In this document: one piece after another, positions 22,877 to 31,475 of the stretch | Numbering within the stretch: the stretch's first letter is position 1 | Layout: the number at the start of each line of letters is the position of its first letter | Translations under genes and position numbers: made by a program | The notes under the pieces: model-generated | What the model saw: the letters and a program-made list of their open reading frames with translations, nothing else | What the model was told of the DNA's origin: nothing | The model's database searches: none | Assembly (NCBI RefSeq): GCF_014596525.1 | Contig: NZ_MSJP01000013.1 | Location: 40,060 to 104,059 of the forward strand | DNA: 64,000 nucleotides | Direction of reading: 5' to 3' | From: Streptomyces sp. CBMA291 | GTDB lineage: Bacteria > Actinomycetota > Actinomycetes > Streptomycetales > Streptomycetaceae

Positions 22877-25800
22877 TCAGGACGAGGACCGGCCGAGTTG
22901 GGAGTCGATGAAGGAGAAGAGCTCGTCGGTGGAGGCGGACTCGATCGCCGCCGAGGCGTCCGCCGGGCCGGCGGCTCCATCGACGCCCTCCGTGCGGGAA
23001 CCCCCGCCGGGACCGTCCGAACGGAACGCTCCTGAGCCGTCCGCACCGCCCGCCGGAGCGTGCAGGTTCGCGGCGAGGGCGCGGAGCCGCTCGGCGATCT
23101 CCACCCGCCGGGCGGCCTGCCGGGGCGGTGCGGCGAGCAGGGACGCCAGCCGGTCGAGCCCTGCCTCCAGCTCCCCGGCCGAGCCGTCGTCCTGATGCGC
23201 CGCCAGTTCGAGCAGCCGGGCCGCGAGCGCGGCCGGTGTCGGGTGGTCGAAGACGGTGGTCGCCGGCAGCGGGATCCCGGCCGAAGCGCTGAGCCGGTTG
23301 CGCAGCTCGACCGCCGTCACCGAGTCGAAGCCCAGCTCCTGGAAGGGCCGCTCCGGTGCGACGGTCCCGGCCGAGGAGTGGCCGAGGACGGCGGCCACCT
23401 CCGTACGCACCAGGTCGAGCGCCCGGCGCTCCCGCTCCGCCAGGGGCAGCGCGGCCAGCCCGCCGCCCGACGGCCGGTCGCTCTCCGAGGCGGCCCGGGG
23501 CCGCACCGGACGGGCCGCTCCCGCCGCCGTCTCCCGGGAGACGTGGAACTCCTCGGCCCCCAGATCGGCGAAGCGGACCCCGTCCACCGTGGCCACCAGC
23601 GCCCCTGCGGGGTCGGTGAGCCGGACGGAGACCGCGCCCGCCTCCCGCTCGACGACCTCGGCGCGTACGACGGTGGCGCCCTCGGCGAGCAGCTGCACGC
23701 CCTGCCAGACGACCGGCGCGGCGACGCTGTCCGGGGCGGTGCGCAGCGGTACGGACCGCAGGGCGACATCGAGCAGATACGGGTGGACGCCGTAGAGACC
23801 GGCTTCCTCGGCCCGCTCCTCGGGCAGCCGGATCTCCGTCCCTCCGGAGGAGACGGCCCACAGCTCGGCGACGGGCGCCTCCGGCAGCAGGACGCCCTCG
23901 GCGTGCAGGGTCCACGGCGCCCCGGCCGCACCCGCGGGCCGCGCGTGCACGGTCAGTTCGCGTCCGCCGTCCGGACCCGGCCGCCCCGCCCGCACCTGGA
24001 CCTCCACCGCACCATCGGGCGGCAGCACCAGGGGGGCGCGCAGACGCAGCTCCCCGACCCCCGCGAGGCCGGTCTCGTCGGCGACGCGCAGGGCGAGTTC
24101 CACGAGCGCGGGCGCCGCGACGACCTCCGCGCCGAACACCTCGTGCCGGTACGGCGACGGGCTCGTGCGCCCGGAGACGCGCCGGGTGAAGAGGACCTCG
24201 TCCTGCCCCGCGACGGCCGTCGCGGGTCCCAGGAGCGGATGGCCGGTGGCCCGCCCGGTGGAGACGGTCCCGTCGTCGGCCACCGGTTCGAGCCAGTGCC
24301 GTTCGCTGTCGAAGGCGTACGTGGGCAGGTCCACCCGCTGCGCCCCGGTGCCGTCGAACAAGGCCGCCCAGTCCACCGCGCCACCCTGGACGGACACTTC
24401 CGCCAGAGCGGTCAGCAGGGCCGGGGCCTCGGGCCTGTTCCGGCGCAGCGAGGGCGCCGTCACCCGGCCCGCCGGCTCGCGGAGGCAGTCGGCCGCGAGG
24501 GCGGCGCAGACGTTGTCGGGTCCCACTTCGAGGAAGGTGGTGACGCCCGCCTCCTCCAGGGTGCGCACCGCGTCCAGGAAACGGACGGGCTTGCGGATCT
24601 GCTCGGTCCAGTAGTCGGGCGAGGTCCACTGCCCCGGTGCGACGGCTCGCCCGGTCACCGTGGAGACGGCCGCGATCCGGGGCTCGTGGTAGGTCAGCCC
24701 GGCGGCCACCGTGCGGAACTCGTCGAGGACGCCGTCCATGTGCGGGGAGTGGAAGGCATGGCTGACGGTCAGACGGCTGGTCCGGTGGCCTGCGGCGCGG
24801 AGCCGGAGCGCCACCTCCTCGGCGGCCTCGGCGTCCCCGGCCAGGACCACGGCGCGCGGCCCGTTGACGGCGGCGACGGCGAGACGGCCCGCGTGCTCCG
24901 CGACGAGGGAGAGGACTTCCTCCTCGCTCGCCTGTACGGCGATCATCGCGCCGCCGGGCGGGGCGCTCTGCATGAGCCGGCCCCGCGCGGCGACCAGGGC
25001 GGCGGCGTCGGGCAGGTCGAGGACTCCGGCGACGTGGGCGGCGGCGAGTTCGCCGATGGAGTGCCCGGCCACGAAGTCCGGCCGTACCCCGAGGGATTCG
25101 AGGAGGCGGTGGAGGGCCACTTCGACGGCGAAGAGCGCGGGCTGGGTGACCGCCGTCTCGTCGAGCCGGTGCCCGGTGCGCAGCGCCTCGTCCAGGGGGC
25201 CGTCCAGGTGCGGTGCGAGCGCGGCCGCCACGGCGTCGAAGGCATGGGCGTAGACGGGGAAAGCCTCGTACAACTCCCGTCCCATGCCGATGCGTTGGGC
25301 GCCCTGCCCGGTGAAGAGGAGGGCGGTGCGGCCGGTGCCGGCCTCGGCCCGGACGAGTCCGGGCGCCGTGCCGCCCGAGGCCAGCGCCCGTACGCCCGCC
25401 GTCAGGGCGTCGCGGTCCGGGGCCAGGACCACGGCCCGGTGCCGGAAGAGGCTCCGGGTGGTGGCGAGCGAGTGGGCGAGGTCGAGATCGCGGGCGGGGT
25501 GGGTGTCGAGGTGGGCGAGGAGGCGTTCGGCCTGGGCGCGCAGGGCCGTCTCGGACTTGGCGGAGAGCAGCCAGGGCAGGATGGGCGGCGCGGGCCTGGG
25601 CGGCGCGGCGAGGGGGGCGGCGGTGAGGGTGTCGGGGGCGGTGGTGAGGGTGACGGAGGTCCGCTCCGGCTCCCGTGCCGCGTCGGACTCGGCGGCGGCG
25701 GAGGTCCGTTCGGGCTCCGGCTCCCGCGTCGTGCCGGGCTCGCCCTCGGTGGTGGGGGCCTGCTCCAGGACGACATGGGCGTTGGTCCCGCCGAAACCGA

Positions 25801-27133
25801 AGGCGGAGACGGCGGCGCGGCGGGGGCGTCCGGTCTCGGGCCAGTCGCGCTGCTCGGTGAGGAGTCGCACCGCGCCGGAGTCCCAGTCGGCCATGGGCGT
25901 CGGCTCGTCGACATGCAGGGTCCGGGGGAGGACCCCGTGGCGCATCGCCTCCACCATCTTGATGACTCCACCCACCCCGGCGGCGGCCTGGGCGTGCCCG
26001 ATGTTGGATTTGAGGGAGCCGAGGTGGAGGGGGTGGGGGGTGGTGCGTTGGCCGTAGGTGTTGAGGAGGGCTTGGGCTTCGATGGGGTCGCCGAGGCGGG
26101 TGCCGGTGCCGTGGGCTTCGACGGCGTCGATGTCGTCGGGGTGGAGGTGTGCGTCGTCGAGTGCTTGGCGGATGACGCGTTCCTGGGCGGGTCCGTTGGG
26201 TGCGGTGAGTCCGTTGCTTGCGCCGTCTTGGTTGACGGCGGATCCTCGGAGGAGGGCGAGGACGGGGTGGCCGTTGCGTTGGGCGTCGCTGAGTCGTTCG
26301 AGGACGAGGATGCCGACGCCTTCGGACCAGGAGGTGCCGTCGGCGGTGGCGGAGAAGGACTTGATCCGTCCGTCCGGCGCGAGCCCCCGCAACCGCGAGA
26401 ACTCCGTGAACGCCACAGGCGTCGCCATCACGGTCGCTCCACCCGCGAGTGCGAGGGTGGATTCGCCGGAACGCAGCGAGCGCGCGGCGAGATGCAGGGC
26501 GACAAGCGACGAGGAGCAGGCCGTGTCCACCGACACGGAGGGCCCCTCGAAACCGAACGTGTAGGAGAGCCGCCCCGAGGCGATGCTGCCCGCGCTCCCG
26601 CTGAACAGGTAGCCCTCGGTGTTCCGCGCCGCCAACCCCGGCCGGGAACCGTAGTCGTTGTACATGAGACCCGTGAACACGCCCGTACGGCTGCCCTGGA
26701 GATCGCGCGGAGCGATCCCGGCCCGCTCCAGCGCCTCCCAGGAGGTCTGCAACAGCAGGCGCTGCTGCGGATCGGTCGTCAGCGCCTCACGGGGCGACAT
26801 GTCGAAGAACGCCGGGTCGAAACGGTCGGCGTCGTGCAGGAACCCGCCCTCGCGGGTATGGCTGGTGCCCGGCAGGTCGGGGTCCGGTGCGCCGAGCGCG
26901 TCCAGGTCCCAGCCCCGGTTCTCCGGGAACGGCGTCACCGCGTCGACACCGTCGGTCACCAGCCGCCACAGGTCGGCGGGGGAGGAGACGCCGCCCGGAT
27001 AGCGGCACGCCATCGCCACCACGGCGATCGGCTCCCGCTGTCTGTCCTCCACCTCGCGCAGCCGTTCGCGTGCCTCGCGTGCCTCGACGATGGCTCGCTT
27101 GAGGTAGTCCCGAAGTCTTTCCTCGCCCGCCAT
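22877..27133 (-). CDS. One-module type I PKS (docking-KS-AT-inactive DH-ACP-docking)
   Basis: 1418 residues. An N-terminal docking helix ([23 protein letters not shown]) is followed by KS about 27030-25760 (ACSSS, EAHGTGT, NIGH), AT 25330-24290 (GHSIG, HAFH: malonyl), a DH-like region 24240-23540, ACP 23430-23200 (LGFDSV) and a C-terminal docking tail ending TDELFSFID. The DH has lost the WLADH context and the proline of HxxxGxxxxP (it reads [12 protein letters not shown]), and there is no KR, so the DH could have no hydroxyl substrate in any case. The module should therefore leave an unreduced beta-ketone. Helix-type docking regions at both ends fit a place between the + strand PKS and the reductase-ended PKS. 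GGAG lies about 8 nt before the ATG. It is first in the leftward PKS operon. Confidence 0.95.
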   Translation of the reverse strand: MAGEERLRDYLKRAIVEAREARERLREVEDRQREPIAVVAMACRYPGGVSSPADLWRLVTDGVDAVTPFPENRGWDLDALGAPDPDLPGTSHTREGGFLHDADRFDPAFFDMSPREALTTDPQQRLLLQTSWEALERAGIAPRDLQGSRTGVFTGLMYNDYGSRPGLAARNTEGYLFSGSAGSIASGRLSYTFGFEGPSVSVDTACSSSLVALHLAARSLRSGESTLALAGGATVMATPVAFTEFSRLRGLAPDGRIKSFSATADGTSWSEGVGILVLERLSDAQRNGHPVLALLRGSAVNQDGASNGLTAPNGPAQERVIRQALDDAHLHPDDIDAVEAHGTGTRLGDPIEAQALLNTYGQRTTPHPLHLGSLKSNIGHAQAAAGVGGVIKMVEAMRHGVLPRTLHVDEPTPMADWDSGAVRLLTEQRDWPETGRPRRAAVSAFGFGGTNAHVVLEQAPTTEGEPGTTREPEPERTSAAAESDAAREPERTSVTLTTAPDTLTAAPLAAPPRPAPPILPWLLSAKSETALRAQAERLLAHLDTHPARDLDLAHSLATTRSLFRHRAVVLAPDRDALTAGVRALASGGTAPGLVRAEAGTGRTALLFTGQGAQRIGMGRELYEAFPVYAHAFDAVAAALAPHLDGPLDEALRTGHRLDETAVTQPALFAVEVALHRLLESLGVRPDFVAGHSIGELAAAHVAGVLDLPDAAALVAARGRLMQSAPPGGAMIAVQASEEEVLSLVAEHAGRLAVAAVNGPRAVVLAGDAEAAEEVALRLRAAGHRTSRLTVSHAFHSPHMDGVLDEFRTVAAGLTYHEPRIAAVSTVTGRAVAPGQWTSPDYWTEQIRKPVRFLDAVRTLEEAGVTTFLEVGPDNVCAALAADCLREPAGRVTAPSLRRNRPEAPALLTALAEVSVQGGAVDWAALFDGTGAQRVDLPTYAFDSERHWLEPVADDGTVSTGRATGHPLLGPATAVAGQDEVLFTRRVSGRTSPSPYRHEVFGAEVVAAPALVELALRVADETGLAGVGELRLRAPLVLPPDGAVEVQVRAGRPGPDGGRELTVHARPAGAAGAPWTLHAEGVLLPEAPVAELWAVSSGGTEIRLPEERAEEAGLYGVHPYLLDVALRSVPLRTAPDSVAAPVVWQGVQLLAEGATVVRAEVVEREAGAVSVRLTDPAGALVATVDGVRFADLGAEEFHVSRETAAGAARPVRPRAASESDRPSGGGLAALPLAERERRALDLVRTEVAAVLGHSSAGTVAPERPFQELGFDSVTAVELRNRLSASAGIPLPATTVFDHPTPAALAARLLELAAHQDDGSAGELEAGLDRLASLLAAPPRQAARRVEIAERLRALAANLHAPAGGADGSGAFRSDGPGGGSRTEGVDGAAGPADASAAIESASTDELFSFIDSQLGRSSS
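26000..26401 (-). repeat. Near-identical KS tract, copy 2 (pairs with 21691-22092)
   Basis: Second copy of the 402-bp tract, 4309 bp away and in the same orientation, with the same unusual A-ending codons. Further patches of identity occur in the linker and AT (for example about 25456-25553 against 21235-21330). This points to gene conversion or recent duplication between the two PKS genes. Confidence 0.85.
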
Positions 27134-27363
27134 GGTGTTCAGCTCCCGAGGTGAAGTGAGTGTGCACGACTATTACGTGGTACCGGGTTGCCGACCCTAA
27201 TGAACGCCCGATAATGCGCCGGTAATTGAAAGACGCGTGAGGGCTGCCGGGCGTCGATTACCTGACAGTGAGCGTCCGGTTGTTCGCTCCTCGTTACCCT
27301 TCGGCGGGAGTTACGGAAAGTGAAGATGTCCGGCCGACGCGGAAAATGAAGGAGACAGCGAAC
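27134..27363. promoter_or_regulatory. Divergent promoter region, PKS operon and SnoaL operon
   Basis: 230 bp, clearly more AT-rich than the flanks, between divergently transcribed operons. A GTAATA -10-like sequence for the leftward PKS operon lies at 27171-27176. A GAAGGAG ribosome site for the rightward gene lies just before 27364. I could not identify convincing -35 partners or a clear operator. Confidence 0.5.
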
Positions 27364-27741
27364 ATGGCGCAACTCACGCAGGCCGTGGAAAAGCACACCG
27401 CTCTCTACGTCGAGGCGTTCAACGCCGGCGACGTCGACGCGGTCAATGCCATGTACACGGAAGAAGCCGTCGCCATCTGGGAGCCCGGCAAGCCGCTGAC
27501 CGGGCAGGCCCGTATCGACTCGGTGCGCGAGTTCCTCGCCCACGGGCCGCGGATGACGGCCGTGCCGCGGCAGACGTTCGTCACGGGCGACACCGCCCTG
27601 CTGGTCGTGGACTGGACGATCGACACCACCGACGGCGACGGCAACACCGAACACCTCGCGGGCGTGGGCCTCGACGTGCTGCGGCGCGGCACGGACGGCA
27701 ACTGGCGCTACGCGATCGACGAACCGTACGGCCAGAAGTGA
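27364..27741 (+). CDS. SnoaL-like / NTF2-fold protein, copy 1
   Basis: This 125-residue protein has the short alpha+beta barrel pattern of the SnoaL-like (NTF2 superfamily, DUF4440-like) group: a helix with LYVEAFNAGDVDAVNAMYTEEAV, a central GxxxI segment, then strands VTGDTALLVVDWTI and LRRGTDGNWRYAIDEP. Members include polyketide cyclases and small isomerases or hydrolases. The next gene encodes a clear paralogue. Placed between the PKS operon and the oxygenases, it may act on the released chain or the cyclic imine, for example in carbocycle closure; this is inference. The ATG at 27364 is chosen because GAAGGAG lies 9 nt upstream. Confidence 0.88.
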   Translation: MAQLTQAVEKHTALYVEAFNAGDVDAVNAMYTEEAVAIWEPGKPLTGQARIDSVREFLAHGPRMTAVPRQTFVTGDTALLVVDWTIDTTDGDGNTEHLAGVGLDVLRRGTDGNWRYAIDEPYGQK

Positions 27742-27793
27742 GCCGTACCGCCCGGCCCATCGACCAGCCAAGCCAACCGGAGGTTTTCCCGTC

Positions 27794-28210
27794 ATGAGCT
27801 TCACCGTCGACATCGACTTCGACAAGCCGGACCTCACCGACGACACCTACACGCAGAACGAGATCTTCCTCCAGGTGTTCAACTCGGGCGACGGCGAACT
27901 CTTCGACCGGCTCTACCGCGCCGACGCCATCTCGAACTTCTCGGGCGAGCCCCTCACCGGCGAGGCCCGCAAGACGTTCTTCAAGGAGTTCCTCGCCCCC
28001 AAGCCCGTGCTCCAGGCGGAGGTCACCCACTCCTGGGTGGCCGGTGACGTGGCCCTGATCGGCGTGCGCTTCGTCATCGACGGCACCGACGGCGACGGCG
28101 AGCCGCTGCACATCGAAGGCACCTGCACCGACGTTCTGCGCCGGGTCGAGGACGGCAGGTGGCTGATGGCCATCGACCGTCCCGTCGACGGCGGTCTGGT
28201 CGCCGGCTGA
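27794..28210 (+). CDS. SnoaL-like / NTF2-fold protein, copy 2
   Basis: This 138-residue protein has the same fold signature as its upstream neighbour (FLQVFNSGDGELFDRLYRADAI, then TGEARKTFFKEFLAPKP, VAGDVALIGVRFVIDGTDGDGE, DVLRRVEDGRWLMAIDRP) and is clearly a tandem paralogue that has diverged. A GGAGG site lies upstream of the ATG, 52 bp after the first copy, so the two are likely co-transcribed and could act as a pair or heteromer. A strong hairpin follows at 28271. Substrate is unknown; pathway cyclisation or rearrangement is the best guess. Confidence 0.88.
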   Translation: MSFTVDIDFDKPDLTDDTYTQNEIFLQVFNSGDGELFDRLYRADAISNFSGEPLTGEARKTFFKEFLAPKPVLQAEVTHSWVAGDVALIGVRFVIDGTDGDGEPLHIEGTCTDVLRRVEDGRWLMAIDRPVDGGLVAG

Positions 28211-28270
28211 CACCCGGCGCGGAAGAACCCCCCCCGGAGACCGGTCGCCCTCCGGCCCGGGGGCCCGGTG

Positions 28271-28306
28271 GGGCCGTCCGCCCGCCCCCCGTCGGGCGGA
28301 CGGCCC
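28271..28306 (+). terminator. Terminator after the SnoaL pair
   Basis: Perfect 14-bp inverted repeat (28271-28284 and 28293-28306) with an 8-nt loop, 60 bp after the second SnoaL-like stop. It implies that the oxygenase genes beginning at 28410 have their own promoter. An AT-rich stretch near 28385-28397 could hold it. Confidence 0.8.
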
Positions 28307-28409
28307 GCCACCCTCACCAGGGACGGCCGATTCCGCACTCCGCATAGGGACCGGCCGTTTGTGAACGGGTGGTTTCGCAAGAGTGAAAACATATTCCCAT
28401 GGAGGCAGA

Positions 28410-29585
28410 GTGAGCCCGCTCGGCACGGAAGAACAGCAGGTTCTGGAAGCGGTCAAGGAAGCGGTTCCCACGCTTCGCCGCAATGGAATGGAAACCGAGA
28501 AGCAGCGCTGGCTCCTCGAAGAGAACATCGAGCTGCTTGAAAAGGCCGGAGTTTTCCGCGCGGCGGTTCCCGAGCGATTCGGCGGGCTCGACCTGCCCCT
28601 GGCCGAACAGGCCGAGATCCTCCAGACGATCGCGCGGGGCTGCGGCTCCACGGGCTGGGTGTCCATGGTGTGGCTCTCCAGCACCTGGATCGTCAGCCTC
28701 TACCCCGACCGCGCCCAGGAGGAGGTCTTCGCGGGCGGCTCGGTGCGCGTCTCCGGCGGCTTCACCCCGTCCGGCACCCTCACCCCCGTCGAGGGCGGCT
28801 ACCGGCTCAGCGGCAGCTGGCGGTTCAACACCGGTGTGCCCGGGGCCCAGTGGAACATCCACGCGGCCGTGGCCGAGCACCCCGACGGCACGCACGAGGA
28901 ACTCTTCGCACTGGTCCCCGCCGAGGACATCACCATCGCGGACGACTGGGACGTCTTCGGCGCCGCGGGCACCGGCAGCGCCACCTCCACGGTGAAGGAC
29001 GTCTTCGTCCCCGCGCACCGCGTGGTCGACGCCTCCGTCTACGAGGCGGCCACCGGCGACCGCTGGAACGCCGAGGCCAAGGGCCGCAACTACAACCTGC
29101 TCAGCTACATCGTGGCCACCTGCGCCCCCGTGTACCTGGGCATCGCCGACTCCGCCCTTGAGCTGTTCGCCGAGCGGGTCGCCGGCAAGCCCATCACGTA
29201 CACCAACTGGACCGACCAGCGCGAACACCCCTACACCCAGGTCACGGTGGGCCGCGCGGCGAACCAGATCGCCGCCTGTGAGGCGCTGTCCCGGGACTGG
29301 CTGCGGGTGATCCAGGAGCGTGCCGACCGCGGCGAGCGGCTGACCGTGGAGGAGAAGGCGACCATCCGCGGACAGGTCGGATACGTCGTGGAGGCCACCA
29401 AGGACGCGGTGCAGATGCTCTTCGACATCAGCTCGGCCTCCACCATCGTGCGCAGCAACCACTTCCAGCGCGCGTTCCGCGACATCTCGGCCCTGTCGCT
29501 GCACGGACTGCTGGCCCCGACCGGCTCCCTTGAGGCGCACGGTCGCGTTCTCCTCGGTCTCGAACCCGGGACCGACTACCTCTGA
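28410..29585 (+). CDS. Acyl-CoA dehydrogenase-fold flavin monooxygenase (HsaA/DszC-like group D)
   Basis: The protein is 391 residues. It has the three-part acyl-CoA dehydrogenase fold: an N-terminal helical domain (LLEKAGVFRAAVPERFGGLDLPLAE), a middle beta domain (SGSWRFNTGVPGAQWNI, VFGAAGTGSATSTV) and a C-terminal helical domain. The middle and C-terminal features match reduced-flavin-dependent oxygenases rather than true dehydrogenases. It would use FMNH2 or FADH2 from the reductase at 12520 and O2 to hydroxylate or epoxidise the pathway intermediate. The GTG at 28410 follows GGAGG by 4 nt; a GTG at 28383 has no ribosome site. The stop is 20 bp before the P450 gene, so the two are co-transcribed. 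Confidence 0.9.
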   Translation: MSPLGTEEQQVLEAVKEAVPTLRRNGMETEKQRWLLEENIELLEKAGVFRAAVPERFGGLDLPLAEQAEILQTIARGCGSTGWVSMVWLSSTWIVSLYPDRAQEEVFAGGSVRVSGGFTPSGTLTPVEGGYRLSGSWRFNTGVPGAQWNIHAAVAEHPDGTHEELFALVPAEDITIADDWDVFGAAGTGSATSTVKDVFVPAHRVVDASVYEAATGDRWNAEAKGRNYNLLSYIVATCAPVYLGIADSALELFAERVAGKPITYTNWTDQREHPYTQVTVGRAANQIAACEALSRDWLRVIQERADRGERLTVEEKATIRGQVGYVVEATKDAVQMLFDISSASTIVRSNHFQRAFRDISALSLHGLLAPTGSLEAHGRVLLGLEPGTDYL

Positions 29586-29605
29586 GCCGCCGTCTGGAGG
29601 CCACC

Positions 29606-30823
29606 ATGGGCACTCTCTCCGATGCTCCCGCGCTCTTCGATTCCGCGTACTACCGCGATCCTTACGCGGTCTACGACTGGCTGCGCGTGCACGACCCGGT
29701 CCACCGCTTCCGGTTCCCCGTCGGTGACGTGCCGATGGTGTTCCTCTCCCGCTACGACGACGTCAAGACCCTGCTCAGCGACCAGCGTTTCAGCAACGAC
29801 GGCGGTGCCTGGGGCAGCGAGGAGTTCCGCCGCTCCGGCATGATCTTCGGCGCCGGAACGCTGATCGGGCGCATCCTCACCGTGCTCGACCCGCCGGACC
29901 ACACCCGGGTGCGGCGGCTCGCGATGGGTGCCTTCACCCCGCGCCGGGTGGCGACCTGGAAGGAGCCGGTGGACCGGATCGTCGCCGAGTGTCTGGCGCG
30001 CCTGGAGAAGTCGGACGCGCCGGACGTCATGGAGTACGCCGGCCGTATCCCCGCCGACGTCACGGGCGAGATCCTCGGATTCCCGCTCAAGCGGTTCGGC
30101 GACATGCTCGACGCCATCGAGCGCGCGTTCCACGCCGACCCCGACAACCCCGACCACGAGGCGGAGGTCGCCGCGGCGTTCGAGGAACTCGTCGACTACG
30201 GCCGTGAGCTGATCGTCGAGAAGCGCCGCAACCCGGGCGACGACCTCACCTCCCACTTCGTCCACGCCAGGGACGGGGAGGACCAGCTGACGGAGGACGA
30301 ACTCGTCTCGCTGGTGGCCGTGATGATCATGGCGGGGATCGACACCACCCGCAATCTGATCGGATCGGCGGTCCTCGCCCTCCTCGACCACCCCGACCAG
30401 CTGCGGCTGCTGCGCGAGCGCCCCGAGCACGCGCCGACCGCCGTCGAGGAGTTCCTCCGTTACGACGGGGCCTTCTGCGTCGGGCTGTTCCGGCTCGCGA
30501 AGGAGGACCTGGAGATCGGCGGGGTCCACGTGCCCGCGGGGACACCCGTGGTGGCCGGTCTCCAGTCGGCCAACAACGACCCGGAGAAGTACGCCGATCC
30601 CCGGCGGCTCGACATCACCCGCTCCGGCCAGCGGCACCTGGCCCTGGGGCACGGGCTGCACAACTGCATGGGGGCGGCGCTGGCCCGCCTGGAGACCGGT
30701 GTCGCGGTCCCCGCGCTGCTCGAACGGTTCCCGCGGATGCGCCTCGCGGTGCCCCGCGAGGAGATCCTGTTCGAGGAGAACTGGCTGCTGCGCAGCCTGC
30801 CGTCCCTGCCGGTGGAACTGTGA
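29606..30823 (+). CDS. Cytochrome P450
   Basis: This 405-residue soluble bacterial P450 has all core motifs: the I-helix MAGIDTTRN oxygen-binding groove, K-helix EEFLR (ExxR), and heme loop LGHGLHNCMG with Cys354 as thiolate ligand. Two loop positions depart from the usual pattern: the conserved Phe before GxG is Leu, and Asn precedes the cysteine. An ATG with GGAGG upstream starts the gene. Its stop overlaps the ferredoxin start (GTGA), so electron donor and enzyme are coupled. It probably hydroxylates or otherwise oxidises the alkaloid or polyketide; the position cannot be predicted. Confidence 0.96.
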   Translation: MGTLSDAPALFDSAYYRDPYAVYDWLRVHDPVHRFRFPVGDVPMVFLSRYDDVKTLLSDQRFSNDGGAWGSEEFRRSGMIFGAGTLIGRILTVLDPPDHTRVRRLAMGAFTPRRVATWKEPVDRIVAECLARLEKSDAPDVMEYAGRIPADVTGEILGFPLKRFGDMLDAIERAFHADPDNPDHEAEVAAAFEELVDYGRELIVEKRRNPGDDLTSHFVHARDGEDQLTEDELVSLVAVMIMAGIDTTRNLIGSAVLALLDHPDQLRLLRERPEHAPTAVEEFLRYDGAFCVGLFRLAKEDLEIGGVHVPAGTPVVAGLQSANNDPEKYADPRRLDITRSGQRHLALGHGLHNCMGAALARLETGVAVPALLERFPRMRLAVPREEILFEENWLLRSLPSLPVEL

Positions 30824-31110
30824 GCGGACGGAGCGGGGACGTGTCCGGCACGCGGGAGACCGGGGAGCGGGGCAGGCGGCTGCTCCTGTCGATCGACGCG
30901 GCGGCGTGCACCGGCGCGGGGACCTGCGAGGCGATGCACCCGGAGCTGTTCCGGGTGGGCGCCGAGGGCTACGCGGTGGTGAGCCGTACGGAGCTGACGG
31001 ACCCCGGGGACATCGAGGCGGCGTCCGGCGTCCTGGACGTGTGTCCGACGGAAGCGGTCCGGCTGAGACGGGCCGACGCGGCGGGGGAACAGGAGGAGAG
31101 GGCGCGGTAG
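30820..31110 (+). CDS. 3Fe-4S type ferredoxin, P450 partner
   Basis: This 96-residue protein has the single-cluster ferredoxin pattern CTGAGTC followed by CEAM-type helix residues and a distal VCPTEAV cysteine. The usual third cysteine of a 4Fe-4S centre is replaced (CxxxxxC...CP), as in Streptomyces P450-linked 3Fe-4S ferredoxins. The GTG start overlaps the P450 stop, which supports a dedicated redox role. The N-terminus is about 20 residues longer than typical and low in complexity, so an internal start cannot be excluded. Confidence 0.9.
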   Translation: MSGRSGDVSGTRETGERGRRLLLSIDAAACTGAGTCEAMHPELFRVGAEGYAVVSRTELTDPGDIEAASGVLDVCPTEAVRLRRADAAGEQEERAR

Positions 31111-31132
31111 TCGCCCGGATCCGAGCGCCGTG

Positions 31133-31184
31133 AGGGGCGCCGTACGTGCTGTCGGCTCAGGGCGGCGGCACGTACGGCGCCCCT
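31133..31184 (+). terminator. Terminator after the ferredoxin gene
   Basis: Perfect 17-bp inverted repeat (31133-31149 and 31168-31184) with an 18-nt loop, just beyond the ferredoxin stop at the end of the oxygenase operon. Confidence 0.85.
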
Positions 31185-31475
31185 TGTACGTGCCGTACGC
31201 CCTGCCGGGGAAGCTCCGGGGTCTGCTGTAGGGCCTGCTCCGGGACTTGCTCCGGAGCGGTCTCCGAGGGCCGCCGTTCTAGAAGCCACCGTTCTAGGAC
31301 GGTCGTTCTTTTTGGTGAAATGAGCCGGTTCTTGCGGAAACACCCAGAGTTCGATGAAGCGTGCCCAGGGTCTGGTGAAACGCCCAGGGCCCTCCTGGCC
31401 CAGGCGACGACGGTCGGGACGTCGCCAGGGTCGGAAGGGCTCGGGGGCGGTGCTGTCAGGCCGGGGCCTGAACGG
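31185..31475. other. Non-coding gap with clustered operator-like palindromes
   Basis: No gene is visible. An inverted repeat CTAGAA/TTCTAG (31279-31284 and 31292-31297, 7-nt spacer) overlaps a second near-palindrome ACCGTTCTAGGACGGT (31289-31304, two mismatches), followed by CGTTCTTTTT. These look like TetR-type operators but sit between the 3' ends of two convergent genes, where no promoter is needed. They may be remnants of a lost gene. Confidence 0.5.

Noticed and set aside
15661..27154. Long + strand open frames opposite the two leftward PKS genes (15661-22833 and 23060-27154)
   Set aside because: Low-complexity composition without motifs; the - strand carries complete PKS domains over the same span.
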